Assembly: GCF_006716085.1 (NCBI RefSeq)
Contig: NZ_VFON01000001.1
Span: forward strand, 558,001-622,000
Origin: Leucobacter komagatae
Lineage (GTDB): Bacteria > Actinomycetota > Actinomycetes > Actinomycetales > Microbacteriaceae
Length of the DNA stretch: 64,000 nt
Direction: 5' to 3'
In this document: piece after piece, positions 36,931-47,000 of the stretch
Layout of the letters: each line of letters begins with the position of its first letter
Numbering within the stretch: position 1 is the first letter of the stretch
Program-made: the position numbers and the translations under genes
Notes under the pieces: generated by a model
What the model was told of the DNA's origin: nothing
The model's database searches: none
What the model saw: only the letters and a program-made list of their open reading frames with translations

Positions 36931-37091
36931 AATTCCATTGTACGAAACCGACGTCTGAACTGGCCGGAATGCGCGAACAGCGAACACGCGGGGATGCGCG
37001 CCCAGATATAGCCAGAAGTAGTAGGCTAAACGATGCGCACCGCATACCGCGCGGATCAGGCACAGTTTAAGAGAACCGAGGGAGACCCCAC

Positions 37092-38465
37092 TTGGCCGAG
37101 CACCAGTTTGACATCGTAGTTCTTGGTGGCGGAAGCGCCGGATACGCGACCGCAGTGAGAGCAACCCAGCTTGGGATGACCGCCGCGATCATTGAAAAGG
37201 ACAAGCTCGGCGGCACCTGCCTGCACCGCGGCTGTGTCCCCACGAAGGCACTCCTCCACTCAGCTGAGGTCGCCGACGTTGCGCGTGAGGGCGCTACATA
37301 CGGCATCAACTCGTCGGTCGAGTCGATCGACATCGCAGCCGTGAACGCGTTCCGCGAGAAGCTCGTCGCGGGCAAGCACAAGGGCCTCCAGGGCCTCATC
37401 AAGGCAAACGGCATCACCGTATTTGAGGGCGAGGGACGCCTCACCGCTCCCAACACCGTGCAGGTCGGCGCTGACACCGTCGTCGGCAAGAATGTCGTCC
37501 TCGCTTCGGGATCCTACTCCCGCTCGCTCCCCGGCCTCGAGATCGGTGGCCGCGTGATCACCAGCGAGCACGCTCTCGAACTGCAGGAGATCCCGAACAA
37601 GGTCCTCGTGCTCGGCGGCGGCGTCATCGGAGTCGAGTTCGCGAGCGTCTGGCGCTCGTTCGGCGCTGAGGTCACCATCATTGAGGGCCTCCCCCACCTC
37701 GTCCCGAACGAGGAGGAGTCGGTCTCGAAGCAGCTCGAGCGCGCGTTCCGCAAGCGCGGGATCGATTACAAGCTCGGCGTCCGCTTCCAGGGCGTCACCC
37801 AGGATGCTTCGAGCGTCACGGTCACCCTTGAGGACGGCACCACGCTGACCGCTGACTACCTGCTCGTCGCAGTGGGCCGCGGCCCGGCGACCGCCGGCCT
37901 CGGCTACGAGGAGGCCGGGATCGAGATGGATCGCGGTTTCGTACTCACGACCGAGCGCCTCGCGACGAACGTTCCCGGCGTGTACGCCGTTGGCGACATC
38001 GTTCCGGGCCTGCAGCTCGCGCACCGCGGCTACCAGCAGGGCATCTTCGTCGCGGAGGAGATTGCGGGCCTCAACCCCGTCGTCGTCGCCGACGTGAATA
38101 TCCCGAAGGTCACCTACTGCGACCCTGAGATTGCTTCGGTCGGCCTGACCGAAGCGAAGGCCGCCGAGAAGTACGGCGCTGAGAACATCAGCTCGTACGA
38201 GTACAACCTCGCGGGCAACGCGAAGAGCTCGATCCTCGGCACCGCAGGCACCGTAAAGGCCGTGCGGCTGAACGACGGCCCCGTACTCGGCGTGCACATG
38301 ATTGGCGCGCGCGTTGGCGAGCTCGTCGGCGAGGCGCAGCTCATCGTGAACTGGGAGGCCTACCCCGAGGACGTCGCACCGTTCGTCCACGGTCACCCCA
38401 CCCAGAACGAAACCATCGGCGAGGCCATGCTCAAGCTCGCTGGCAAGCCGCTGCACGCGATCTAA
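37092..38465 (+). CDS. lpdA: Dihydrolipoyl dehydrogenase (E3)
   Basis: 457 residues. The FAD dinucleotide fold is [20 protein letters not shown]. The redox disulfide is [20 protein letters not shown]. The NAD fold is [19 protein letters not shown]. The C-terminal His-Glu pair is in [15 protein letters not shown]. It reoxidises lipoyl groups of 2-oxoacid dehydrogenases; the E2 gene lies 50 nt downstream. The start codon is TTG with AGGGAGA 6-7 nt upstream, a less common choice that may limit translation. TAGGCT (37022-37027) is a candidate -10, leaving a leader of roughly 60 nt. Confidence 0.95.
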   Translation: MAEHQFDIVVLGGGSAGYATAVRATQLGMTAAIIEKDKLGGTCLHRGCVPTKALLHSAEVADVAREGATYGINSSVESIDIAAVNAFREKLVAGKHKGLQGLIKANGITVFEGEGRLTAPNTVQVGADTVVGKNVVLASGSYSRSLPGLEIGGRVITSEHALELQEIPNKVLVLGGGVIGVEFASVWRSFGAEVTIIEGLPHLVPNEEESVSKQLERAFRKRGIDYKLGVRFQGVTQDASSVTVTLEDGTTLTADYLLVAVGRGPATAGLGYEEAGIEMDRGFVLTTERLATNVPGVYAVGDIVPGLQLAHRGYQQGIFVAEEIAGLNPVVVADVNIPKVTYCDPEIASVGLTEAKAAEKYGAENISSYEYNLAGNAKSSILGTAGTVKAVRLNDGPVLGVHMIGARVGELVGEAQLIVNWEAYPEDVAPFVHGHPTQNETIGEAMLKLAGKPLHAI

Positions 38466-38515
38466 GCGCTGCCACACAAGCTAGTTATAGAAGAAACTTT
38501 AGAAGGAGAATCACG

Positions 38516-40207
38516 ATGAGTGAATCGGTAGTCCTCCCAGCGCTCGGCGAGAGCGTCACCGAGGGGACGGTGACCCGCTGGCTGAAGCAGGTGGGCGAGA
38601 CTGTAGCGGTGGATGAGCCGCTGCTCGAGGTCTCGACCGACAAGGTGGACACCGAGGTGCCTTCGCCCGTCGCTGGCGTGGTTGAAGAGATCCTCGTGCA
38701 AGAAGACGAGACCGCCGAGGTCGGCGCAGTGCTCGCGCGCATCGGTGATGGATCCGGTTCGGCTGCCGCACCCGCAGCTCCCGCGGCCGAGCCCGCGGCT
38801 GCACCTGCGGCGCCGGCTGCCGCCCCGGCCGCACCTGTCGCAGCGCCCGCTGCGGCAGAGCCCGCACCGACGGCCGCGGCTCCCGCTGCAGGCGGCGACA
38901 CGCAAGACATCGTGCTCCCCTCGCTCGGCGAGTCGATCACTGAGGGCACCGTGACTCGGTGGCTGAAGCAGATCGGCGAGGCCGTCGAGATCGATGAGCC
39001 GCTCCTTGAGGTCTCGACCGACAAGGTCGACACCGAGGTGCCGTCCCCCGTTGCCGGCATCCTCCAGGAGATGCTCGTCGGCGAGGATGAGACCGTCGAG
39101 GTTGGCGCAGTGCTCGCGCGCGTCGGAAGCGGTGCCCCCGCACCCGAGGCACCCGCACCGGCAGCAGCACCCGCACCGGCAGCAGCACCCGCACCTGCAG
39201 CAGCGCCTGCTCCGGCAGCAGCGCCCGCACCCGCTCCGGCTGCACCCGCCGCACCTGCACCCGTGGCAGCAGCACCCGCACCGGCAGCGCCGGCAGCGCC
39301 CGCTGAGGCTGGCGGCTACGTCACGCCGATCGTGCGCAAGCTCGCAAATGAGCGCGGCGTTGATCTCGCGACCGTCACCGGAACCGGTGTCGGCGGACGT
39401 ATCCGCAAGGAAGATGTTCTCGCTGCTGCCGCCGCAACCCCCGCGGCCGCTGCACCCGCCGCTGCCGCGCCCGCGCCGCGCGTGGTTTCCGAGCTTCGCG
39501 GAACGACCCAGAAGATGAGCCGCCTGCGCAAGGTTATCGCCGAGCGCGCCGTGGCTTCGATGCAGGCAACTGCTCAGCTCACCACGGTCGTGAAGGTTGA
39601 CGTCACGCGCGTCGCGCAGCTCCGTCAGGCGAAGAAAGACGAGTTCCTCGCGAAGACGGGGTCGAAGCTGTCGTTCATGCCGTTCTTCGCACTCGCCGCC
39701 GCCGAGGCACTGCAGGCCTACCCCGTCATCAACTCAACCGTCGAGGGCGATTCGATCGTCTACCCGGCGACCGAGAACGTGAGCATCGCGGTCGACACCG
39801 AGCGTGGCCTACTGACCCCCGTTCTCCGTGATGCTGGCACGAAGAACATCGCGCAGATCGCCGGTGAAATCGCCGATCTCGCTGCGCGCACCCGCGACAA
39901 CAAGCTCACTCCCGATGAGCTCAGCGGCGGCACGTTCACGCTCACGAACACGGGCTCGCGCGGGGCGCTCTTCGACACTCCGCTGGTATTCCTGCCGCAG
40001 TCAGCAATCCTTGGCACGGGCGTCGTTGTTAAGGAGCCCGGTGTGGTCTCGACCCCCGAGGGCGACTCGATCGCGATCCGCTCGACGGTCTACCTGGCCC
40101 TGTCGTACGATCACCGGACGATTGACGGCGCCGACGCAGCTCGCTTCCTCACGCAGATGAAGGCTCGCCTTGAAGAGGGCAACTTCTCCGCTGATCTGGG
40201 CATCTAA
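38516..40207 (+). CDS. sucB: Dihydrolipoyllysine-residue acyltransferase (E2) with two lipoyl domains
   Basis: 563 residues. The first lipoyl domain (about 1-77) and second (about 127-203) both carry the lipoylated Lys in [11 protein letters not shown]. They are joined by Ala/Pro-rich linkers (80-120, 205-265). The peripheral subunit-binding domain is about 268-305 ([20 protein letters not shown]). The catalytic domain ends with [19 protein letters not shown], including the active-site His and Asp. In actinobacteria this E2 is usually annotated as the succinyltransferase of the 2-oxoglutarate dehydrogenase complex, but it may also serve pyruvate dehydrogenase. AAGGAG precedes the ATG. Confidence 0.93.
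   Translation: MSESVVLPALGESVTEGTVTRWLKQVGETVAVDEPLLEVSTDKVDTEVPSPVAGVVEEILVQEDETAEVGAVLARIGDGSGSAAAPAAPAAEPAAAPAAPAAAPAAPVAAPAAAEPAPTAAAPAAGGDTQDIVLPSLGESITEGTVTRWLKQIGEAVEIDEPLLEVSTDKVDTEVPSPVAGILQEMLVGEDETVEVGAVLARVGSGAPAPEAPAPAAAPAPAAAPAPAAAPAPAAAPAPAPAAPAAPAPVAAAPAPAAPAAPAEAGGYVTPIVRKLANERGVDLATVTGTGVGGRIRKEDVLAAAAATPAAAAPAAAAPAPRVVSELRGTTQKMSRLRKVIAERAVASMQATAQLTTVVKVDVTRVAQLRQAKKDEFLAKTGSKLSFMPFFALAAAEALQAYPVINSTVEGDSIVYPATENVSIAVDTERGLLTPVLRDAGTKNIAQIAGEIADLAARTRDNKLTPDELSGGTFTLTNTGSRGALFDTPLVFLPQSAILGTGVVVKEPGVVSTPEGDSIAIRSTVYLALSYDHRTIDGADAARFLTQMKARLEEGNFSADLGI
39149..39238 (+). repeat. 18-bp tandem repeat coding for the Ala/Pro linker of E2
   Basis: Five consecutive 18-bp units, the first two identical (GCACCCGCACCGGCAGCA), encode APAPAA-type hexapeptides in the linker after the second lipoyl domain. 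The later units have diverged. Copy number could vary between strains and change linker length. Confidence 0.7.
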
Positions 40208-40866
40208 CGCACCACTCTGAGCTGAGGGGGCTGTGGCGCTGAGCGCCACAGCCCCCTTGGTGTTTTCCCGGCCTCCGCCTTCAACAAGGCAGGCCGATCG
40301 GCCCGTGCCGGCCGATCTCTGCCGAGAGCGGCGATCGCCTCTGCCGGAGGCATGACCGGGGTGAGCCGCGCCCGCACCGCCGAATGCAGCGTCTCGAGCC
40401 GAGGTTCCCGGGTTTCGGGGGACGCATGCAACTCGTCAGGGGCGGCCGCGCCTGCGGCGAGGACGCCCGCCGCATCGACGAGCACCTCGAGCGCGAACCC
40501 CGCAGCATCGGGCGCAGCCCACCGCTCAGCGAGCAGGCGGAGTTCGGAGAGCGACACTCCAAACGCGAGGCACCCGTCGTCGTGCCCGCTGCGGGCATGG
40601 CGCACGCCCTCCCGAAGCTCCCTGGCGGCTCCAAACGCCGAGCGTGGCCCGGCCACCGCGATCCTGATCTCATTAGCGACGCCTCCGCGACGCCGATAGC
40701 GTCCGCCGCCCGCGAGCCCCACGACGAGCCGCCTGGCAAGCCCGACCCCGAGGCATGCCGCCCGCTCGCGCACTGGCACGCCAAGCTCACAGACACGCAG
40801 CAGCAGGTGTGCGAGTTCGCCGGCCGAAAGCCTCGGCGGGGCCCGTCGTCGTTCCCGATTAGTCAT
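40204..40866 (-). CDS. Doubtful hypothetical ORF in the sucB - DUF4191 gap
   Basis: An open frame of 220 codons beginning [20 protein letters not shown]. It is rich in Arg, Ala, Leu and Gly and has no domain I recognise and no membrane segment. Third-position GC is high (roughly 80%), which fits coding. Against it, the last 17-18 codons run straight through the sucB terminator, its stop overlaps the sucB stop, and the ribosome site is poor (GAGG about 11 nt upstream). It could be a decayed gene. In related genomes, as I recall, lipB and lipA often sit here. No other frame in 40257-41021 looks better. Confidence 0.35.
   Translation of the reverse strand: MTNRERRRAPPRLSAGELAHLLLRVCELGVPVRERAACLGVGLARRLVVGLAGGGRYRRRGGVANEIRIAVAGPRSAFGAARELREGVRHARSGHDDGCLAFGVSLSELRLLAERWAAPDAAGFALEVLVDAAGVLAAGAAAPDELHASPETREPRLETLHSAVRARLTPVMPPAEAIAALGRDRPARADRPALLKAEAGKTPRGLWRSAPQPPQLRVVR
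40226..40256 (+). terminator. Terminator after sucB
   Basis: GGGGGCTGTGGCGCT and AGCGCCACAGCCCCC form a perfect stem with a minimal loop, followed by TTGGTGTTTT. It starts 18 nt after the sucB stop. Confidence 0.9.
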
Positions 40867-41034
40867 GGCCCAAGCCTCGCCCAGTTTTGCGCTGCCCGCG
40901 TGGTCCTCTGCTCGCTTGGAGCCACTCCGTGAGGAACTGCCGCAGCAATCTCAATGTGGAGCGAGCAACGGTTTCCGGGCCGCGCTCGCCCGAAGTGTCT
41001 CCGCCCGGCTGCAGAACGCGGTACGATGGAAGGT

Positions 41035-41724
41035 ATGGCAGAGGCGAAGCAGAAGTCCCCGGGTCGCATCAAGCAGATGGTGCAGGTGTACAAGAACACC
41101 CGCACCCAAGACAAGCTGCTGACCCCGCTCATGCTGCTCTCGTTCGTCGGCCCGATCGTGGTCGCCGTACTCCTCGCATGGCTGCTCCCGGGCAACTGGT
41201 TCAGCTGGATCCTTTGGCCGCTGACCGGTATTCTCGCCGGCCTGCTCATCGCAATGATCGTGCTCGGCCGCCGCGCGGAGGCCGTCGCCTACGCCCAGAT
41301 CGAGGGGCGCCCGGGCGCCGTTGGCGCGATCGTGCAGAGTGCGCTCCGTCGCAGCTGGCGCGGCTCCGAGGTGCCGGTCGCGATGACCCGGCAGCAGGAC
41401 GCGGTGTACCGCGTGATCGGGCGCGGTGGCGTCGTGCTCATCTCCGAGGGTTCTCGCCAGCGCACCCAGCGCATCGCGCAAGACGAAGAACGCAAGCTCA
41501 AGCGCGCGATCTCGAACGTGCCGATCTCGCACCTCTACGTCGGCCCCGATGAGGGCGCCGTCGCGCTGCCGAAGCTCTCGAAAGAGCTCCAGAAGCTCAA
41601 GCGCGTGCTCAACCGCAACGAAATCGCGGCGGTGTACAACCGACTTTCTTCGCTGCAGGCGAGCCCCGTTGGCATCCCGAAGGGCATTGACCCGAACCGC
41701 GTCCGCGCTCAGCGCCCGCGCTAA
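41035..41724 (+). CDS. DUF4191 membrane protein
   Basis: 229 residues. A short basic N-terminus precedes two membrane helices (about 33-75: PLMLLSFVGPIVVAVLLAWL and WPLTGILAGLLIAMIVLG). The soluble DUF4191 domain contains VAYAQIEGRPGAVGAIVQSA and VYRVIGRGGVVLISEGSRQR. The function is unknown; the family often lies between lipA and glnA. TACGAT (41022-41027) ends 7 nt before the ATG at 41035, a probable leaderless start. The RDD gene follows 3 nt after the stop. Confidence 0.88.
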   Translation: MAEAKQKSPGRIKQMVQVYKNTRTQDKLLTPLMLLSFVGPIVVAVLLAWLLPGNWFSWILWPLTGILAGLLIAMIVLGRRAEAVAYAQIEGRPGAVGAIVQSALRRSWRGSEVPVAMTRQQDAVYRVIGRGGVVLISEGSRQRTQRIAQDEERKLKRAISNVPISHLYVGPDEGAVALPKLSKELQKLKRVLNRNEIAAVYNRLSSLQASPVGIPKGIDPNRVRAQRPR

Positions 41725-41727
41725 GCC

Positions 41728-42144
41728 ATGAGTCAAAAGTTCGGAGACCTCGCACCCAGCGAATACCCCGGCGAACGCCTCGGCCTTCCCGAGGAGGGCC
41801 CCCGTTCCGTCGGTCGCGTCGGGCGACGGCTGCTCGCGATCTGCATCGACTGGGCGATCGCTTCCCTTCCCGCCTACCTGCTCATCGGTGGGCCCCAGGC
41901 AATGTGGTGGCACTCGCTGATCTTCATGATCATGCAGATGATTTTCGTTCCGACAATCGGCGGCTCGATCGGCCATCGCCTCGTCGGACTGCAGGTCGTG
42001 CCGCTCGCCGGCGGCTGGGTGGGTGTGTGGCGCCCGATCGTGCGCGCCGTGCTCGTCACGCTTGTTTTCCCCGCCCTCGTGTGGGACAGCGATCAGCGCG
42101 GGTTCCACGACAAGATCGCGGGGACGGTGTTGATTCGCGCCTAG
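41728..42144 (+). CDS. RDD family membrane protein
   Basis: 138 residues. The RDD domain is seen from GRVGRRLLAICIDWAIASLP through GGSIGHRLVGLQVVPLAGG to ALVWDSDQRGFHDKIAGTVL, with three membrane helices and the Arg/Asp residues that name the family. A transport role has been proposed for RDD proteins but is not established. It is co-transcribed with the DUF4191 gene. The glnA1 regulatory region starts about 80 nt downstream. Confidence 0.87.
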   Translation: MSQKFGDLAPSEYPGERLGLPEEGPRSVGRVGRRLLAICIDWAIASLPAYLLIGGPQAMWWHSLIFMIMQMIFVPTIGGSIGHRLVGLQVVPLAGGWVGVWRPIVRAVLVTLVFPALVWDSDQRGFHDKIAGTVLIRA

Positions 42145-42227
42145 CGCGGTGAAGATCAGCACGATCAGGATCATGGTGCACACACGCAGTGTCAGAGTCG
42201 ACACCCAGCAGCTACGTGCCGCAAGAC

Positions 42228-42265
42228 GTAACACGCCTGAAACACTGCTTCCACGCTCCCGAAAC
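42228..42265 (+). promoter_or_regulatory. GlnR-like tandem binding site upstream of glnA1
   Basis: GTAAC (42228-42232), 6 nt, GAAAC (42239-42243), 6 nt, TCCAC (42250-42254), 6 nt, GAAAC (42261-42265). This matches the Streptomyces GlnR pattern gTnAC-n6-GaAAC repeated twice with exact spacing; only the third block is poor. It ends 62 nt before the glnA1 ATG, with a -10-like TAGGCT at 42276-42281. Confidence 0.6.
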
Positions 42266-42327
42266 GCGAGAAGCATAGGCTTGTACTACGAAGCGGCAGA
42301 CTGCCGCACCGAAAAGTGAGGATCCCG

Positions 42328-43752
42328 ATGTTCAAGACTCCCCAGGAAGTCATCGACTATATCCGCGAAACCGATGTCAAGTTCCTTGACATCCGGTTCA
42401 CCGATCTCCCCGGCGTGCAGCAGCACTTCAACATCCCGGCGAGCACGGTCGACCTCGAGTTCTTCGAGGTCGGGCAGATGTTCGACGCCTCCTCGATCCG
42501 CGGTTTCGCGACGATCGCTGAGTCGGACATGCAGCTCATCCCCGATGTCACCACCGCGTACATCGACCAGTTCCGCGCCGAGCGCACCCTCATCATGGTG
42601 TTCGACATTTACAACCCGCGCACCGGCGAGATCTACTCGAAGGACCCGCGTCAGGTCGCGAAGAAGGCCGAGCGTTTCCTCGCTTCGACAGGTATCGCCG
42701 ACACCGCGTTCTTCGCGCCGGAGGCCGAGTTCTACATTCTCGACTCGGTGCGCTACGAGACCACACCGCGACGCACGTTCTTCGAGATCGACTCGGAAGA
42801 GGCGCACTGGAACTCGGCGACCAAGTACGAGGGTGGCAACCTCGGCAACACGACGCCGCTCAAGGGCGGCTACTTCCCCGTCTCCCCCGTCGACAAGCAG
42901 GCTGACCTGCGCGACGACATCTCACTCCGCCTGATCGAGGCCGGCCTTCACCTCGAGCGCTCGCACCACGAGGTCGGCGCGCCGGGCCAGGCAGAGATCA
43001 ACTACCGCTTCGACACGATGGTTTCCGCGGCCGACGACGTGCTGAAGTTCAAGTACATCGTAAAGAACACCGCTGAGCTCTGGGGCAAGACCGCGACGTT
43101 CATGCCGAAGCCCGTCTTCGGTGACAACGGCTCTGGCATGCACACCCACATGTCGCTCTGGTCAAACGGCGAGCCGCTGTTCTACGACGAGAACGGCTAT
43201 GCGGGCCTGTCTGACATGGCGCGCTGGTTCATCGGCGGCATCCTGAAGCACGCGCCGTCGCTGCTCGCCTTCACGAACCCGACAATCAACAGCTACCGTC
43301 GCCTCGTCAAGGGCTACGAGGCTCCCGTGAACCTCGCGTACTCGGCGGGCAACCGTTCGGCCGCGATCCGCATCCCGCTCACGGGTTCGAACCCGAAGGC
43401 GAAGCGCATCGAGTTCCGCGCGCCCGACGCTTCGGGCAACCCGTACCTCGCGTTCGCCGCGCAGCTCATGGCGGGTATCGACGGTATTCGCAACCGCATC
43501 GAACCGGGCGAGCCGATCGACAAGGATCTCTACGAGCTTCCCCCGGAGGAGGCCGCGAACATTCCGCAGGTGCCGGGGTCGCTCGGCGAGGCACTCGCAG
43601 CGCTAGAGGCGGATCACGCCTACCTGTTGGAGGGCGGAGTCTTCACCGAGGAGCTCATCCAGACCTGGATCAACCTTAAGAACGAGACCGAGCTGCTGCC
43701 AATGGCGATTCGCCCTCACCCGTACGAATTCGAGCTGTACTACGGCGTGTAG
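42328..43752 (+). CDS. glnA: Glutamine synthetase type I (GlnA1)
   Basis: 474 residues, the standard GSI-beta length. [20 protein letters not shown] opens the beta-grasp domain. [24 protein letters not shown] and NRSAAIRIP form metal, ammonia and ATP sites. The adenylylation region reads [13 protein letters not shown] and keeps the target Tyr, consistent with control by the GlnE adenylyltransferase encoded nearby. It makes glutamine from glutamate and ammonia. The ATG at 42328 is chosen by length and by the AGGA upstream; a GTG at 42316 is in frame. A GlnR-like site lies upstream. Confidence 0.96.
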   Translation: MFKTPQEVIDYIRETDVKFLDIRFTDLPGVQQHFNIPASTVDLEFFEVGQMFDASSIRGFATIAESDMQLIPDVTTAYIDQFRAERTLIMVFDIYNPRTGEIYSKDPRQVAKKAERFLASTGIADTAFFAPEAEFYILDSVRYETTPRRTFFEIDSEEAHWNSATKYEGGNLGNTTPLKGGYFPVSPVDKQADLRDDISLRLIEAGLHLERSHHEVGAPGQAEINYRFDTMVSAADDVLKFKYIVKNTAELWGKTATFMPKPVFGDNGSGMHTHMSLWSNGEPLFYDENGYAGLSDMARWFIGGILKHAPSLLAFTNPTINSYRRLVKGYEAPVNLAYSAGNRSAAIRIPLTGSNPKAKRIEFRAPDASGNPYLAFAAQLMAGIDGIRNRIEPGEPIDKDLYELPPEEAANIPQVPGSLGEALAALEADHAYLLEGGVFTEELIQTWINLKNETELLPMAIRPHPYEFELYYGV

Positions 43753-43781
43753 GGTCTACCCACTGAGTACACCTAGACGGC

Positions 43782-43824
43782 GAGTGGCCTGGCCAGGAGA
43801 ATAGCTCTCCGGGCCAGGCCACTC
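43782..43824. terminator. Strong hairpin between glnA1 and glnE
   Basis: GAGTGGCCTGGCC (43782-43794) pairs perfectly with GGCCAGGCCACTC (43812-43824), with an inner GGAGA/TCTCC stem. It lies 30 nt after the glnA1 stop and can also end reverse-strand transcripts from glnE. Confidence 0.85.
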
Positions 43825-43858
43825 ATCGTTGTGCGCGCGGCACGCTCAGGCGGGTGGG

Positions 43859-43936
43859 TTAGGAATTGATATCGTCCTCGATATCGGCATCCTCCACAGC
43901 GAGGATGGCTTCGAGGAAGCTTGCCAGGTAGTTCAT
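43859..43936 (-). CDS. Possible 25-residue leaderless peptide
   Basis: A reverse-strand ORF of 25 codons: MNYLASFLEAILA at the start, an acidic middle, ending DIEDDINS and TAA. TAGCCT (rc of 43943-43948) is exactly 6 nt before the ATG, the spacing seen at the other leaderless starts in this window. It lies downstream of glnE, same strand, and ends before the glnA1 hairpin. The amphipathic start plus acidic tail could be a small membrane or regulatory peptide. No homolog is known to me. Confidence 0.4.
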   Translation of the reverse strand: MNYLASFLEAILAVEDADIEDDINS

Positions 43937-44043
43937 GCAGCCAGGCTACGCCGCACCGTGCCTCCTGGCTAGACCTCACCCCAAAACGTCACCCCCTGGT
44001 CACCGACCGGCAACCAGTGGCGACCGGTGGCGAACGCTGGGAA

Positions 44044-47000
44044 CTAGGCCTGCACCTCGGGGAACAGTTCGTCCTCGCGGTAGCCGAAGAACTCCCGTTC
44101 GAACACCTGACGGGAGCGACGGCTCGCGGCAAGCCATCCCTCGACAAGTTCGCCCGTTCGGTCCCGCGGCAGCCCGAGCACGCCAGCAATCCCGGCGAGG
44201 TCGCGCCAGTCTCGCGGCAGCGCGTCAGACGAGCGCCCGTTCCACAGGCGCATCGCCGAGCGGAGGGTGCTCGCGAGCCGCCACGACTCCTCGAGGGTCT
44301 CCGCGTCGTCGCGGCCGATGAGCCCGTGTCGCGCCGCAGCCTCGAGCGCATCGAGCGTCGAGACCGTCCGCAGGTCCGGGTACGTGGCTCCGTGCTCCAG
44401 CTGCAGCAGTTGGACGAGCCACTCCACATCGCTGATGCCGCCCGGCCCGAGCTTCAGGTGCATCGCCGGATCCTGCCCTTGCGGCAGCCGCTCCCCCTCG
44501 ACCCGGGCCTTCATTCGGCGCACATCGCGGCGCTGCTCCTCACGAAACTCCGCAGGGTACCGGATCGGGTCGGCCATCTCGAAGAACTCCGCGCTGAGCT
44601 CGCTGTCGCCCGCTGCGTGCCTGGCACGCAGCAGCGCCTGCGCCTCCCACGTCGCCGACCAGCGCTCGTAGTAGCTGCGGTAGGAGTCGATGCTGCGAAC
44701 GAGCGGGCCGTTCTTGCCCTCGGGCCGCAGGTCGAAGTCGAGGTCGACGGGGAATCGCGGATCCGAAACGAGTGACCGCAACTCAGCCACGACGCGAGCC
44801 GCCGGTGAGACGGGCCCCGACCCGGTCGTGCCGCCTCGGGTCACGGCCATCAGGTCGATGTCGGAGGCGAACCCGAGCTCGCCGCCGCCGAACCGCCCCA
44901 TCCCAATGAGGGAGATGTCGGGCGCCGGAGCGCCCTCGGCGGAGTGGGCACGGATCGCGTGCAGGAGCGCGTCGAGGAGCGCGGTGTGCGCGCCGTCGAG
45001 CCCGCGGGCAACCTCGCCCTCGTCGAGCACGCCGACGACCCGCCCCATCGCGAGGCGGAGGATCTCGCGGCGATGCACCCGCCGGAGCCGCTCTGCGGCC
45101 GCCTCCGTCGAGGGGCGCCGCGACACGAGCGAGCGCATCTCGCCGAGCAGCGAGGCCGGATCCGGTGGGGCAAGCAGCGCGTCACGTTCGAGCCAGGCGA
45201 CGCCCTCAGGATAGCCCTCAAGCAGCCCGGCCGCGTACTTTGAGTTCGCGAGCAGCAGAGTGAGGCGCTCCGCGGCGAGCGAGCCGTCACGGAGCAAGCG
45301 CAGATACCACGACGCGTCGCGGTTCGCCTCGCAGATCTTGCGGAAGGCGAGGAGGCCAAAATCGGGATCGGTGCCCTCCGCGAGCCACTGGAGCAGCACC
45401 GGCGTGAGATTGCGTAGGATCTTCGCGCTGCGCGACGGCCCGCTCGTCAGGGCGGCGAGGTGCCGGGAGGCTCCATCGGGGTCGAGGAAGCCGATACTCG
45501 ACAGCCTCGCCTTCGCTTCCGCGGAGCCGAGCACGAACTCCTCGCCGGGTAGGGCGGCCACCGCGCTGAGCAGGGGCGCGTAGAAAATCTTGAGGTGCAG
45601 CTCGCGCACCTCTCGGCGCACCGACTCCCAGAGGGCCGTGAGCTCGCTCGCGTTCCGGGCGAGACCCGAGGCGCGCGCGAGTACGCGCAGTCCCTCCTCG
45701 TCTCGCGGCATGAGCGCAGTACGGCGAAGCTCCCGGAGCTGCAGCCTGTGTTCAAGCACTCTGAGCGTGCGGTAGTGCTCGCTCAGGCGTTCGCCGTCGC
45801 GGCGGGCGACGTAGCCGTCCTCGACGAGCGCCCGCAGCGCGGGGAGCGTGCCTCGCAGTTGCAGGTGCTCGTCGTGCTGCCCGTGCACGAGCTGGAGCAA
45901 CTGCACACTGAATTCGATGTCGCGCAGCCCGCCCGGGCCGAGCTTGATCTGGAGCGGCAGCTCATCGGGCGAGATGTGCTCGGTCACTCGCTCGCGCATC
46001 CGCTGGACCGAACCGACGAAGTCGTCGCGGTTTGACGACCCCCAGACGAGCGGCCGCGTACCGGCGACAAACTCCTCGCCGAGCTCGAGGTCGCCGGCGC
46101 AGGCTCGCGCCTTGATGAGCGCTTGAAACTCCCAGGTCTTCGCCCACCGGTCGTAGTAGCTCAGCATTGAGCCCAGAGTCCGCACGAGCGGGCCCTGGCG
46201 CCCCTCCGGCCTCAGATTGGGGTCGACCTGCCAGAGGGGCAGCTCGAGCGAGAAATCCTGAATGGCGCGCATCACCTCGCGCGCAAGCGCGGTCGCGGCG
46301 CGCTCATCCCCCTCCGCAATAAACATCACATCGACGTCAGATACGACGTTGAGCTCTTCCGCCCCGCACTTGCCCATCGCGATGACCGAGAACCGCAGGT
46401 CCGAGAGCGCCTCGGGGGCGATCCGCGGGAACTGATCCCCTCTCCCCACCGTCGCTCTCCCCACGGCGATGGCGGCCTCGAGGGCGGCATCCGCGAGACC
46501 GGAGAGTGCAGCCGCGACGGCTTCAAAGGCCGACCGGGGGTCTGGGGCGCCGTCGTGCGACTCGGCGCTCACGAGGTCGTAGAGGGCGACACCGGTGAGC
46601 AGCTCGCGGTACTTGACACGCAGGGCGTTCCAACCGGGCTCGCCGGCGAGCACAGTGCCTTGCTCCGCGACGTCGCTCGCTTTGCCGACCGCCTCCAGAA
46701 GCTCACGCTTCGCTTCCTCGCCGCTCGGGAGCCGCCCGTCGCGCGACACCAGCCCGGCGATGAGATCGGGGTGTCGAGTGAGGAACACGCCGATCGCCGG
46801 AGAGGCCCCCATGACCAGGCACAGGCGTCGCCAAGCGAACGCGTCGAGGCCCGCGAGCGTGCCAGCTTCAGACTCCGCGAGCCTAAGCAGGGCCGCCAGT
46901 GCCGCGTCGGGGTCCGCTGCGGCCGAGAGACCATCGAGCACTGCCGCTTCATCCGTCGAGCCGATGCGCTCGGAAAGCTCGGCGATGCCCGCGCGTGCCT

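Noticed and set aside
40384..40932. 182-codon forward frame in the sucB-DUF4191 gap
   Set aside because: Proline/arginine/histidine-rich with poor codon use, no ribosome site and no continuity with neighbours. The reverse frame in the same place is somewhat more plausible.
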